From the NCBI RefSeq assembly GCF_000024065.1, contig NC_013174.1:124001-188000 (forward strand): a stretch of 64,000 bases of DNA. The letters are read 5' to 3'. Of this stretch, positions 16,285 to 25,636 are shown piece by piece. Source of the DNA: Jonesia denitrificans DSM 20603 (lineage in GTDB: Bacteria > Actinomycetota > Actinomycetes > Actinomycetales > Cellulomonadaceae). The notes below the pieces were generated by a model. That model had not been told where the DNA came from, did not search any database, and was given only the letters and a program-made list of their open reading frames with translations. Made by a program: the position numbers and the translations under genes. How positions within the stretch are numbered: the stretch's first letter is position 1; each line of letters starts with the position of its first letter.

Positions 16285-17307
16285 CTACGGTGTCGTCCGT
16301 GTGGCTGGTGGCGTGTTGGTTCCCGGCAGTGTGGAACCGCGCGCGATCAGCCGCGGCTCCACCACGTCACGGCGTGGCGGTTGCCCACCCATCATGTCCA
16401 CCAAGGTGTGCAGGGCGCGTTGCCCCATGTCACGACGCGGCTGGTCCACAGATGTCAATTGGGGGCGAAGGAGGGTGGCAAGCTCAGTGTTGTCGTACCC
16501 CACAATGGCCAGATCGTCAGGAATCCGCAGCCCTGCGTCAAGTGCCGCCGCATGAAGCTTTGCCGCACGTCGATCGTTGGACGCGAACACGGCAGTGGGG
16601 GCGGTGCGGGCTGTGGCCACATCAGTCATGGCATGAATAAGCGCGTGAGCACCATGAAATACCTGATGCGGTTCCGCAAGAGCCAGCTCTGTCATCGTGG
16701 TGTGAAACGACGCGAGTCGCGCTCGTGACGCGGGACGTGGTGACCCTGACAGGTGGGCGATACGGGTGTGCCCCAACCCGGCTAGGTGTTCCACGGCGAG
16801 GCGTGCGCCGAGTTCGTCGTTGTTCCACACGCTCCCCACCGTGTCGGGGACGGTGGCGGGACGTCCAACGACAACGATGGGGGTGCGGGTTGCCGCTGCG
16901 GCAAGGTGGTCGGGGTTGAGTGCGGCGGAGACCACGATGATGCCATCTGCGCCCAGGTCTTGCATGTGGTCAAGGCGGGCGGTGAGGGTTTCTTCGTCGC
17001 GGTGCCCGTGGCTGAGGATCGCGGTGAGCCCCACGGTGGAGGCTGCGGCGTCTATTCCCTGGGCGATGTCCGTGTGGTAGGCGGATGCGATGTCGTTGAG
17101 GAGGACCCCGATCATTCCGGAGCGTCCTTGGGCGAGGTTACGCGCCCACGTGTTGGAACGGTAGCCCAGTGCCTGGGCAACGGTAAGGATGTGTTGGCGT
17201 GTTTCGGTTTTGACGCCGGTGGAACCGCGCAGGGCCAGGGACACAAGAGATTTGGATACGCCGGCGTGTTCCGCGACGTCAATGATCGTGGGTTTGCGGC
17301 GAGTCAC
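16285..17307 (-). CDS. LacI-family transcriptional regulator
   Basis: A 340-residue repressor. The N-terminal headpiece reads TIIDVAEHAGVSKSLVSLALRG followed by the hinge GYRSNTWARNLAQG. The sugar-binding-protein-like core follows (GVLLNDIASAYHTDIAQGID, ADGIIVVSA, DLAIVGYDNTELATLL). It is divergent from the HAD/ECF operon, and two copies of a LacI-type palindrome lie between, so it very likely controls both directions. The inducer is presumably related to the ECF substrate, which is unknown; LacI effectors are usually sugars or nucleosides. Confidence 0.92.
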   Translation of the reverse strand: MTRRKPTIIDVAEHAGVSKSLVSLALRGSTGVKTETRQHILTVAQALGYRSNTWARNLAQGRSGMIGVLLNDIASAYHTDIAQGIDAAASTVGLTAILSHGHRDEETLTARLDHMQDLGADGIIVVSAALNPDHLAAAATRTPIVVVGRPATVPDTVGSVWNNDELGARLAVEHLAGLGHTRIAHLSGSPRPASRARLASFHTTMTELALAEPHQVFHGAHALIHAMTDVATARTAPTAVFASNDRRAAKLHAAALDAGLRIPDDLAIVGYDNTELATLLRPQLTSVDQPRRDMGQRALHTLVDMMGGQPPRRDVVEPRLIARGSTLPGTNTPPATRTTP

Positions 17308-17346
17308 GTGTTTATTTGTAGCACGGCTTTGCCTGAATCACGGGTA

Positions 17347-17382
17347 TGGAACGTTCCAACGCCGATTTTATGGAACGTTCCA
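17347..17382. promoter_or_regulatory. Two LacI-family operators
   Basis: The perfect palindrome TGGAACGTTCCA occurs at 17347-17358 and again at 17371-17382, centres 24 bp apart. They lie between the divergent LacI gene and the HAD/ECF operon. The central CG and inverted symmetry are typical of LacI-family sites. Confidence 0.85.
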
Positions 17383-17464
17383 CATCTGTTCACCGTGCTG
17401 CCCATCACACGTCATGTGCCGTCAGTAGCGTCAGAGGCAGATCACCACAAGAAAGAAGTTACCT

Positions 17465-19096
17465 GTGACCCTCTCACTGCCCCGCCCACGCGCGCTCCTC
17501 CTCGATTTCGGCGGCGTTGTCTTCCTCACCACAAAAAATCCTGCCGGACCCAGCGAAGCAACCAACCGACTCGCCGCGATTCTCGCCCGAGCGGGACACG
17601 AGGTAAACCGTGAAGCCCTCAGCGCATCGATCAGCGCTGGCCACACGGCACTCAAACACTGGAAGCACGCCTCCTCGCGGCGTCGCCACCCCAAAGAACT
17701 CAGCCACCGCGAGATCGTCATGGATTTCCTCACCTCCGACCTACCCGACGCTCACCGGCACACACTCGCCACAGAAGCGCGGCGAGTGCTGCACGACATC
17801 AACTCGGTCATGTCCCACCACACGGTGCGCACCGGAATCTTCGACCTCCTAGCGGTGGCGCGCGAACATGACATCCCCGTCGTCATCGTGTCCAACGCCC
17901 ACTCAGGAGACAACCACCGCCGACTCTTGCGCGCCCACGGGCTCGACCACCTCATCACCGCGCAGATCTATTCCGATGAAGTAGGGATCCGTAAACCCAA
18001 CCCCGAAATGATTGAGCTGGGTGCCGCCGCTGCTGGTGTGGACCCGCACGAATGCTGGTACGTCGGGGACACGATGGACCGAGACGTCGTCACCGGCCGT
18101 AGGGCTGGAGTTGGGGCAGTTTTCCTCACCACCTCCCAGCACACGGCGAACCCGCCATTTGCAGTTGCCGATGCGCCAGACGCGATCGTTGCTGAACCGG
18201 CTGACCTGGTTCCCCTGTTCGCAGAGGCGTTGACCAGAACTGTTACCCCGCCCGCAGTTCCCTCAAGCCAAAGCGACAACGACGGGAAGCGGGAACGGCC
18301 CGTGTTGTTCCTTGACCACGGCGGAGTCATTTCCACGTCTCACAGTGATGACACGTTACTCACTCCGTTCATGTCCCAGGTGGCGCAGCTGCTATCTCGG
18401 GCGGGACGTGCGGTCTCTGTGGACGAGGTGCGTCACCTTCTCACCTCTGCTCGGGCCGCCCACAAAGACTGGAAAGCGCAACGCCGGTGGGAGTTTGATG
18501 CCACCGGTCAGCCGTTACGTGAGATCACTGCACGTGAGTTTTGGGTGGACCTCTTTGGTGGTCCGCTCAGCGACCAGGAGCGTGCGCTCCTGCGCACGGA
18601 AGCAGTCGCTCTCATGGCAGCGTATGGGCGTGCGAAGTCACGGCGCACTCAGCGCCCGGGGATTCATGACCTGGTTGCCGCATGCCACAGCGCGCAGGTG
18701 CCGGTTGTCGTGGTGTCGAACACGGTCAGTGGGGTTGCAGTGCGCGCTGAGTGCGCGGCGATTGGCATTGATCAGTTCATTGCCGCGTACGTGTGCTCAG
18801 ACGAAGTTGGAGTGCGTAAACCAGACGCCCGAATCCTTGAGCATGCGGTTGCAGTAGTGAACGCTGACCCGGCGACCAGCTGGTTTGTGGGGGACAAACC
18901 AGAAAACGATGCGGTTGTTGCGCGCAGTGTGGGGGTGGCCAACCGCGTGGTGATGCGCGGTGGAGCAACCCCTGATCACCTCCTTGAGGAGGCATTGAAC
19001 TCGGGGTTAGCCACGCACATTGTGGATTCACCCCGTGGCGTCTTGGACGCTATGACCATCCTTGGTCGCCCTGATGTTCCTGCTATTCACGTGTAA
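17465..19096 (+). CDS. Tandem-domain HAD-family phosphatase
   Basis: A 543-residue protein made of two complete HAD-IA hydrolase domains of about 260 residues. Domain 1 has LLLDFGGVVF (nucleophilic Asp), VVIVSNAHSG (motif II), GIRKPNP (Lys) and YVGDTMDRDV (acidic pair). Domain 2 repeats them as LFLDHGG, VVVVSNTVSG, GVRKPD and FVGDKPENDA. The second Asp of motif I is replaced by Gly in both copies, as in YihX-type phosphatases. The copies have diverged but align throughout, so the gene arose by duplication and fusion. The GTG start follows AGAAAG. It heads the ECF operon, suggesting it dephosphorylates the imported compound or its phosphorylated form. Confidence 0.85.
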   Translation: MTLSLPRPRALLLDFGGVVFLTTKNPAGPSEATNRLAAILARAGHEVNREALSASISAGHTALKHWKHASSRRRHPKELSHREIVMDFLTSDLPDAHRHTLATEARRVLHDINSVMSHHTVRTGIFDLLAVAREHDIPVVIVSNAHSGDNHRRLLRAHGLDHLITAQIYSDEVGIRKPNPEMIELGAAAAGVDPHECWYVGDTMDRDVVTGRRAGVGAVFLTTSQHTANPPFAVADAPDAIVAEPADLVPLFAEALTRTVTPPAVPSSQSDNDGKRERPVLFLDHGGVISTSHSDDTLLTPFMSQVAQLLSRAGRAVSVDEVRHLLTSARAAHKDWKAQRRWEFDATGQPLREITAREFWVDLFGGPLSDQERALLRTEAVALMAAYGRAKSRRTQRPGIHDLVAACHSAQVPVVVVSNTVSGVAVRAECAAIGIDQFIAAYVCSDEVGVRKPDARILEHAVAVVNADPATSWFVGDKPENDAVVARSVGVANRVVMRGGATPDHLLEEALNSGLATHIVDSPRGVLDAMTILGRPDVPAIHV

Positions 19097-19113
19097 ATGC
19101 CTGGGAGGGCAAG

Positions 19114-20025
19114 ATGACAAGTGTTGATGAACGCCGCGGTCAGTTACGTGGTGAGTTGGGTGACGCGTTGGAACTGACGACGTCTCAGAAGCTCATGGTT
19201 TTTGTGTTGTCGATGTCGTTGTTCGGATTATCCAATGTCATTTTGGAGATCATTCCTGACATTTCAATTGGTCCAGTCGATATTTCAGTCGCCTACTTTG
19301 TGTTCGTTCCCCTGGTGATGGTCGCCTTATTTAACCCTTTCTGGGCTGCGCTAGGAGCACCTATCGGGGAAGTGATTTTCACCGACCTCCTCATGGGAGA
19401 TTTTTCTGGGTTAGCCGAAATTGAAGGCATCATCCAGATGTTCCTCGCCCTGTATATCGCTGGGACCCTGCTCCGTAACCCCCGTTCAAAACCACACATT
19501 TGGGTCGCAGCGATCACCGTTGTCGTCATTGACAAGTTCTTGTCCGCAGCAGTGGACATGTCCAAGGTGTGGATCGGTGTTGAAGACGCCGAGTTTGTCG
19601 AAGGGCTACCTCAGTCGATCCTCCTCCTCGAAGGAATCGGATTCGGTGTGGACATCATCATCTCCGGGATCCTCTTCGGCGCCATCCCTGCAATGTGGCT
19701 GATCCCCGCACTACACGGAAAAATTGAGCCCTTGCTTGGAATGCGCCCACGACTCCCCGGTGAACCCGTTCCAGGCGGCGTGCAGAACGTGTGGTTTGTT
19801 ATCTCCGCAGTGGCACTGTCGGTGGCGTCCTTCTTCTTCGCGTTCCTTGAAGCATGGGACGTGGAAGTCGGGGTGGTGGACGCAGATTTCCGCGACCAGT
19901 ACGGGGACGCGTTCTTGTGGGTGTCGGTCGCCGGAATCGCCGTCTTGCTGATTGTGGTGTGGGCCGTGTCCCGCGCCCAACGAGCCCGCGCCCAACGCGA
20001 CCGTTCCCACCCCACCGCTCAGTAA
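19114..20025 (+). CDS. ECF transporter S component (substrate-binding membrane subunit), unknown specificity
   Basis: A 303-residue membrane protein with six or seven hydrophobic segments and a cytoplasmic N-terminus (ALELTTSQKLMVF). The segments SIGPVDISVAYFVFVPLVMVA and AALGAPIGEVIFTDLLMG, placed before ECF ATPase and T-subunit genes, identify it as the substrate-binding subunit by context. It is longer than typical S components (170-220 residues) and I cannot assign it to a known vitamin family. The ATG follows GGGAGG and starts 17 bases after the HAD gene, in the same operon. Confidence 0.7.
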   Translation: MTSVDERRGQLRGELGDALELTTSQKLMVFVLSMSLFGLSNVILEIIPDISIGPVDISVAYFVFVPLVMVALFNPFWAALGAPIGEVIFTDLLMGDFSGLAEIEGIIQMFLALYIAGTLLRNPRSKPHIWVAAITVVVIDKFLSAAVDMSKVWIGVEDAEFVEGLPQSILLLEGIGFGVDIIISGILFGAIPAMWLIPALHGKIEPLLGMRPRLPGEPVPGGVQNVWFVISAVALSVASFFFAFLEAWDVEVGVVDADFRDQYGDAFLWVSVAGIAVLLIVVWAVSRAQRARAQRDRSHPTAQ

Positions 20026-20093
20026 CCCTTCCTTTCTCACCGTCCGCCACCCACACGGTGGCAGTCCATGTACCTCTCCAGTCGGGATGTCCT

Positions 20094-21851
20094 GTGCCTC
20101 GCCCTTTGATTACTGTCACTGACCTGTCGTTTCGCTACCCCGGTGCGTCAACAGACACGTTGCGCAACGTCAACCTCACCATCAACGAAGGTGACTTTGT
20201 TGCCGTCATCGGTGGAAATGGGTCCGCGAAAACCACACTGTGTAAAACATTCAATGGGCTCATCCCGCACTACTGGAACGGGGAATTTGCGGGGGCCGTC
20301 CACGTCAACGGCGTTGACACGTGGACGTCCTCTGTCGCGGAACTGTCCGCACATGTGGGATACGTCTATCAAGACTTCTCCAACCAGCTTGTGCGCCCCA
20401 CCGTCCGTGACGAAGTGTCCTTCGGCCCAGTGAACTACGGGCACGACGACCACGAAGAACGAACAACCGATGCGCTCAACGCCTTAGGTATCGCCGAGCT
20501 TGCGCACTCCTTCGTGTGGCAGCTGTCAGGTGGGCAAGCCCACCTGACAGCCCTCGCATCGGTTCTTGCGCAACGCCCCCAGGTCCTCATCGTCGATGAA
20601 CCCGTCGCTGAACTCGACCCGGAACGCGCCGCGATCATTTATGAACGTCTTGCCACACTCAACCGGGAATTGGGCCTGACCATCATCACCATCGAGCACC
20701 ACATGGAGTTCGTTGCCCGGTACGCCACCTCGGTTGTCCTCATGGCGCAAGGCGCCCCTCTGTGGCATCTGCCCATCGATGAAGCAATCACTAAAACCGA
20801 CGACCTCGCCGCCCAAGGGATACCCGCCCCTCAACCCATCGCCACCGTCCAGGCCCTCGGCTTAACGGGAACCCCCCGCACCGCTGACGCCGCCATCGAC
20901 ATGATACGGGACGCTCACCTCACCGTCGACCCGCAATGGCCGGGCATCGCCCACCTCACCGACTCAGCGACCACTGCCGGAAGTGGAGACACCGTCGCAC
21001 GAGCCATCAACGTCACCCACGGGTACACATCAGTGTCTGGGACAATCAACCCCGTTCTTCGTGACGTGAGCGTTGACATCCACCAGGGGGACCGCATCGC
21101 CCTCGTTGGTGGAAACGGAGCCGGAAAATCTACTCTTATGCGCCTCCTCGCTGGGATTATCGTCCCGAGAGAAGGGACCGTGAGACTCGGGGACACCAAC
21201 ACTCGCAGCAAATCGGCACCCCACCACGCCAGTTACGCTGCTTACCTGTACCAACATCCCGAACTCATGCTCCTGACCGGGAGCGTCGCCGACGACGTTG
21301 CCCTATTTCCCACTCAACGCAAACACCCTGACACGGAGAAGCTCGTCAACCGCATCCTGGACCGGGTGCGCCTCCGCGACGTCGCTCACCGCGACGGTCG
21401 CACCCTTTCCGGTGGGCAACAACGCCGCGCCACACTTGCTATTGGCCTTGCTATGCGTCCCACTGTTCTTCTCCTTGATGAGCCCACCTCATCTCTTGAT
21501 GTCGGGTCACGCCACGACGTCACCCACATGCTCACTGAACTTGCCGATTCCATCCACGCCACTGTCGTTGCCACCCACGACATGCAACTCGTTGCCGAAT
21601 GGGCTAACCGGGTTCTTGTCCTCAACAACGGCACCATCATTGCTGACTGTCACCCACGCGACTTGTTCGCCAACCCGGACATTCTCACCCGAGCGCGCAT
21701 CACCCCACCTGACATTGTCACTATGGGTGCCGCACTCGGTGTCCACCCAATCCCGTTAAGCGTCTCTGAGTTGTATGCCGCTTTTTACGGCACACTGCCT
21801 ACTGCAACGCACCCCACCACGCCAGCAACGACCCCACCCCAAGGACACTGA
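20094..21851 (+). CDS. ECF transporter ATPase, fused A-A' with two nucleotide-binding domains
   Basis: A protein of about 585 residues with two ABC domains. Domain 1: Walker A reads GGNGSAKTT, with Ala where Gly normally precedes the Lys; the signature LSGGQ and Walker B VLIVDEPVAELD are intact. Domain 2: Walker A GGNGAGKST, LSGGQ and VLLLDEPTSSLD are canonical. It energises uptake with the S and T subunits on either side. The start is uncertain; the GTG at 20094 just before the first beta strand (TVTDLSFRYPG) has CGGGA upstream, and an earlier GTG at 20058 is possible. Confidence 0.9.
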   Translation: MPRPLITVTDLSFRYPGASTDTLRNVNLTINEGDFVAVIGGNGSAKTTLCKTFNGLIPHYWNGEFAGAVHVNGVDTWTSSVAELSAHVGYVYQDFSNQLVRPTVRDEVSFGPVNYGHDDHEERTTDALNALGIAELAHSFVWQLSGGQAHLTALASVLAQRPQVLIVDEPVAELDPERAAIIYERLATLNRELGLTIITIEHHMEFVARYATSVVLMAQGAPLWHLPIDEAITKTDDLAAQGIPAPQPIATVQALGLTGTPRTADAAIDMIRDAHLTVDPQWPGIAHLTDSATTAGSGDTVARAINVTHGYTSVSGTINPVLRDVSVDIHQGDRIALVGGNGAGKSTLMRLLAGIIVPREGTVRLGDTNTRSKSAPHHASYAAYLYQHPELMLLTGSVADDVALFPTQRKHPDTEKLVNRILDRVRLRDVAHRDGRTLSGGQQRRATLAIGLAMRPTVLLLDEPTSSLDVGSRHDVTHMLTELADSIHATVVATHDMQLVAEWANRVLVLNNGTIIADCHPRDLFANPDILTRARITPPDIVTMGAALGVHPIPLSVSELYAAFYGTLPTATHPTTPATTPPQGH

Positions 21852-21852
21852 C

Positions 21853-22674
21853 ATGCGCCGCCATCACGACGTACTTTCCGTTGAATGGGTCAAACTTGAA
21901 CTCATCCGTACCGCTTACGCCACCCGAGGTGGCCTGTTCTCCACCCTTGACCCCCGCATGGTTGTCATCTGGTATCTCGTCCTTGCCATCGTCCCGTGGT
22001 TTACCCACAACCTCACGACACTTGCTGGCCTTTTCCTCTTGGGGTGCGTGTCCGTCGCGATTGCCCGAGTTGGCCCTCTCCTGTTGGGTTTGTTCATCAT
22101 TGGGCTTGGGATCGAAACGGTCTACGTGTTCATCGCGGCGTGGCTCTTCGGAGGGGACCTCAATACCGTGATCGCGCTGGCCGAGCTCACATTGAAACTG
22201 GGTGCAGTGTCGCTGGCGTCGATGGCTGCGTTTGTGTCCTTGGATCCGGAAAAGCTTTCCGATGCGATGCTTGCGTTTCGTATGCCCCACATGGTGACGT
22301 TTGGGGTGTCGTATGGGTACCGGATGTTGCCGATCCTCATTGAACAGTTCTCCACTGTGTTTGAGAACTACCGGTTACGGTCAGCACCTGTGGCAAAGAA
22401 AGGACTGCTGGGGTGGCGTGTTCTCGCCCAGTGGTGCCGACTCGCGGTTCTCACGTTTTACCCGATTTTCCTGAACACCGCGAAGTCGGTGCGGACAACA
22501 GTTGAGTCGTTGGAGGCGCGCGGGTTCACGTACGCGACGGTTGACGGTCGTGGCCGGCAGATTCGTTTGGCGTACTTACGATTCACGGGCAAAGACTGGG
22601 CTGTGCTGGGTGTCACTCTCGCCCTTGTTGCACTGGTGTTCTGGGCTGGTTCCCTTGCGCCCCTGTACCGGTAG
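21853..22674 (+). CDS. ECF transporter T component (EcfT)
   Basis: A 273-residue transmembrane coupling subunit of energy-coupling-factor importers. Hydrophobic segments lie at about 35-110 and 250-270, and the cytoplasmic coupling helices carry the two diagnostic Ala-Arg-type motifs, seen here as NYRLRSAPV and SLEARGF. The ATG follows AAGGA and begins one base after the ATPase stop codon. It completes an S-AA'-T importer behind the HAD phosphatase. Confidence 0.9.
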   Translation: MRRHHDVLSVEWVKLELIRTAYATRGGLFSTLDPRMVVIWYLVLAIVPWFTHNLTTLAGLFLLGCVSVAIARVGPLLLGLFIIGLGIETVYVFIAAWLFGGDLNTVIALAELTLKLGAVSLASMAAFVSLDPEKLSDAMLAFRMPHMVTFGVSYGYRMLPILIEQFSTVFENYRLRSAPVAKKGLLGWRVLAQWCRLAVLTFYPIFLNTAKSVRTTVESLEARGFTYATVDGRGRQIRLAYLRFTGKDWAVLGVTLALVALVFWAGSLAPLYR

Positions 22675-22736
22675 CGTACGGCCACGAGGCGCTGCGTGGT
22701 GTGGCCTGGTGGGCGAGTCACGTAGCACAGACACTT

Positions 22737-22765
22737 TTGACCTGCGCAAAGGGAGACAGTAGGCT
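22737..22765 (+). promoter_or_regulatory. Predicted sigma-70-type promoter
   Basis: TTGACC (22737-22742), a 17-base spacer and TAGGCT (22760-22765) lie upstream of the membrane protein/ABC gene set at 22812-25509. Confidence 0.55.
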
Positions 22766-22811
22766 CACAGGCAGTGCACATCATGATGGATTGTGCAGGT
22801 TAACCGTTGTG

Positions 22812-24107
22812 ATGCCGAAAGGGCTTGTTGTTGTGAAGTTCTTGGTGTGGCGGCGCCACAATGCTGTGGCGTTGGTAACCGTCACTCTGACTTTTCTGAC
22901 GTTTATCGTGTTATTCCGCAATGATTGGTTGCATTCCTACAACGCGGTGAGCGCGGTATTTTGGCTTCCGTTGCTCTGGCTTGGAGGAGTAGTTAGCGCA
23001 CTCGCGACCGTACGAGTGCACCGTCGCGATGGAGCGGAACGCTACGCGGTGTCCGCGGCATCTCCACGGCATGGCACAGGCATGCGCCTGATGGGCTCGT
23101 TGATTGACGTTATTGTCCTTGCGGTGGTGCCATTCCTTGCCACTGCTGTTGTGGTTTTTGGAGCAGCAAAGCTGGCGGACGCCCGCGGATACCTGGACCT
23201 GAGCCTGACCTATTACACCGTGCTGTACTTGGTCCTCCTTGTGCTCTTGGGAACACTCGTTGCGCGCCTTATGTCGCAGAAACTCATCGCGCCGCTGGTG
23301 TCATTTGTCATCGCGCTGTATGGAGGAATGTACATTATTTACGCACCTGGGGAAATCGACACATGGAGCATCTTTGACCCTCAGGCATACGTGTCACTAG
23401 CGCTTATGCTCACAGCTGCGACGGCAGGCGTGGTCCTGTCGTCGCGGTTCGTGGGTACCGAGGACCGTACAGCGGCCGTCAAATCTTCAGCAGCCGTTGT
23501 CCTCGTGGGTATTCTTGTCCTCATCGCGGTCACAGGTTCGTACGACCCCACGAGCGCTGTTCGCTCCGGAACAGTCGCCGACAGAATGTGTCGCCAAGTA
23601 GGCGTCGACGAGTTCTGTGTCTGGACCTCCGACGAATACCGCCTTGATTCCCTTGCCGCGCAAACAGCGAGAGCTCGGGCGCTATCCGTAGATCTTGGAG
23701 ATGAACTTCCCGCGTTCTCCTATGCACAACCAGGTCTACCCACGGCTGATCTTCACGGGAAGCCCGTGGAGATCGCTACTTTCGGGGCGTCACTTCCAAG
23801 CTGGCCTGCCGCGCAATTCATCACAGCGTCGCATGAGAACAACTGGGTATGTGGCCTGGCTAGCCCACCAGCCGGTCACGAAGAAGTGCATATGCTTCTG
23901 TTCGATCTGGCAACAAACTACGTTTACGGAGACATTGACTACTCAGGGTTCTCCAGCGACTCACTCGAGATTGACCAAGAACGAGCACGCATCGGACAAC
24001 ACATGGCGAACCTCAGTGAAGAGGAACAACGCGCATCACTGGTTCACGCACTGCGCTCTTACGTCACCACCTGCGAACTAGATGTGGAAGCGTTCACAAC
24101 CTCATGA
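22812..24107 (+). CDS. Membrane protein of unknown function with ABC exporter
   Basis: About 431 residues. Six hydrophobic segments occupy roughly residues 10-245 (VALVTVTLTFLTFIVLF, LIDVIVLAVVPFLATAVVVFGA, VLYLVLLVLLGTLVARL and others), followed by a hydrophilic C-terminal half of about 185 residues with four cysteines. I recognise no family. It overlaps the downstream ABC ATPase gene by four bases (ATGA), so the three proteins probably form one complex, perhaps with this protein as a second permease-like subunit. The start is uncertain (ATG 22812 or GTG 22833). Confidence 0.65.
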   Translation: MPKGLVVVKFLVWRRHNAVALVTVTLTFLTFIVLFRNDWLHSYNAVSAVFWLPLLWLGGVVSALATVRVHRRDGAERYAVSAASPRHGTGMRLMGSLIDVIVLAVVPFLATAVVVFGAAKLADARGYLDLSLTYYTVLYLVLLVLLGTLVARLMSQKLIAPLVSFVIALYGGMYIIYAPGEIDTWSIFDPQAYVSLALMLTAATAGVVLSSRFVGTEDRTAAVKSSAAVVLVGILVLIAVTGSYDPTSAVRSGTVADRMCRQVGVDEFCVWTSDEYRLDSLAAQTARARALSVDLGDELPAFSYAQPGLPTADLHGKPVEIATFGASLPSWPAAQFITASHENNWVCGLASPPAGHEEVHMLLFDLATNYVYGDIDYSGFSSDSLEIDQERARIGQHMANLSEEEQRASLVHALRSYVTTCELDVEAFTTS

Positions 24108-24871
24108 CAGACCACACCACCCACACAACAGACCCCGCAATCACCCTGTCCCACCTGACTCAGGGCTACCGGCGAACAACCGTGATTGACAACCTCACCT
24201 GCGAGATCCCACCAGCCCGAATCATTGGGCTACTCGGACCCAACGGGGCAGGGAAGACAACACTGATCCGCACCCTCGCCACCATACTCCCCCCGAGATC
24301 AGGGACCATCACTGTCTTCGGAACCCCAACAACCGGAAGGGTGAACCTGGCAGCGGTGCGTTCCCAACTGGGGTATCTTCCACAACACGTCACCGCCGAC
24401 CCAACCCTCACCGTGCGCGACTACGTGGAATACTGCCTGTGGATGCGCACTATCCCCACAGCAGACATTGCCCGGTACGCACACGACGCCATCACCGCGG
24501 TCAACCTCACAGACTCAGCCAGAACGCGCATCGGCAAACTCTCCGGGGGAATGCGCCAACGAGCCGCTATCGCCGCCGCGACCGCTGGGAACCCTCGATT
24601 CATCCTCCTTGACGAACCCACCGCTGGACTCGACCCGGCACAACGTGCTGAGTTCCGCGCCTACCTCACAACCCTCACCGCATCAACCATCATCATCTCC
24701 ACCCACCTCATAGAAGATGTCATGGCGTCCGCCGACCACCTCCTTGTGATGAACAACGGGAGAATCACCTACAACGGGGCCCCCGACGTTCTCGCCCCCG
24801 ACCCCAATGACCGCTCACTGACCACCCTCGAAGCGCACTACCTCACCCTGCTGGAAGCCTCCACAGCGTGA
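24104..24871 (+). CDS. ABC transporter ATP-binding protein
   Basis: A 255-residue ATPase with Walker A GPNGAGKTT, signature LSGGMRQR, Walker B ILLDEPTAGLD and the switch histidine in ISTHLIEDV. The type is that of ABC-2 exporters. It overlaps its neighbours by four bases on both sides. It should energise the permease at 24868-25509 and possibly the upstream membrane protein. Confidence 0.92.
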   Translation: MTDHTTHTTDPAITLSHLTQGYRRTTVIDNLTCEIPPARIIGLLGPNGAGKTTLIRTLATILPPRSGTITVFGTPTTGRVNLAAVRSQLGYLPQHVTADPTLTVRDYVEYCLWMRTIPTADIARYAHDAITAVNLTDSARTRIGKLSGGMRQRAAIAAATAGNPRFILLDEPTAGLDPAQRAEFRAYLTTLTASTIIISTHLIEDVMASADHLLVMNNGRITYNGAPDVLAPDPNDRSLTTLEAHYLTLLEASTA

Positions 24872-25509
24872 CCACACAAGGACCACCTGCACGCCCTGTG
24901 CGCACATTCCTCCTGACCAGGCGGCCGCTCATCCCACTGTTGTTTGCCGCTATCCTCGTCATCGTGTTGTGCCGGTACGCCGATGCACCCTACGCAATAG
25001 CCAGCCTCAACCTTGCGTTGGACACCCCCATGACCTTCTTGATTCCAGGTGTCCTCGGGGCCACAGCAGCACTACTCAGCCACAGCAGCACCCCCGACAT
25101 GGAACAGGTCGCCACCCCGCGCCTTGCACAACACCGCACCATTCTGCTTGCCGCCGTTGTCCTCACCCAATGGGTCTACCTGCTCGGTGCCGCCTGGGCA
25201 ATGCACAGGTTCGCGTCAGTTGATGTGCTTCCTGAGATCACCGCTCAACTATGGTGGGCAACCGTGTTCTACCAGGGAATCTGTATTCTGAGTGCTGCCG
25301 CATTCACAAGCGTGAAAATGTGGATTCTCCCTCTCATCATGCTCACCATTCCCTTCATGTTCGGATACGCCCCAAACACAACGCCCTACTGGTGGAACGT
25401 TCTTCTCACCGTTCACCCGTTCACCTCCACCCTTGCAGTCGTGCTCCTAGCAGCAGGACTCATCGCCACCCGGACATGCCGCCAAGGGTTCCTCGAACCG
25501 CGCGCATGA
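24868..25509 (+). CDS. Small membrane protein, probable ABC permease subunit
   Basis: A 213-residue protein with about six hydrophobic segments (LIPLLFAAILVIVLCRY, FLIPGVLGATAALLS, TILLAAVVLTQWVYLLGAAWA, MWILPLIMLTIPFMFGY, FTSTLAVVLLAAGLIA). Sequence identity to known permeases is not obvious to me; the role is inferred from the GTGA overlap with the ATPase gene. It ends the three-gene unit. Confidence 0.65.
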   Translation: MTTQGPPARPVRTFLLTRRPLIPLLFAAILVIVLCRYADAPYAIASLNLALDTPMTFLIPGVLGATAALLSHSSTPDMEQVATPRLAQHRTILLAAVVLTQWVYLLGAAWAMHRFASVDVLPEITAQLWWATVFYQGICILSAAAFTSVKMWILPLIMLTIPFMFGYAPNTTPYWWNVLLTVHPFTSTLAVVLLAAGLIATRTCRQGFLEPRA

Positions 25510-25636
25510 AAACCGAGCGAAGTCACTACTGTCACCGGCCACCTGCGACCTGTGGATAACTCCTTGTACCCCCTATCAGCCCTTTAGGCTCAACAACATC
25601 AGGGCATGCGCTACAGCACAGGGAAAGGGGGCACTG

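Noticed and set aside
25390-25402. TGGAACGTTC within the small permease gene
   Set aside because: Lies inside a coding region and lacks the second half of the palindrome; chance match.
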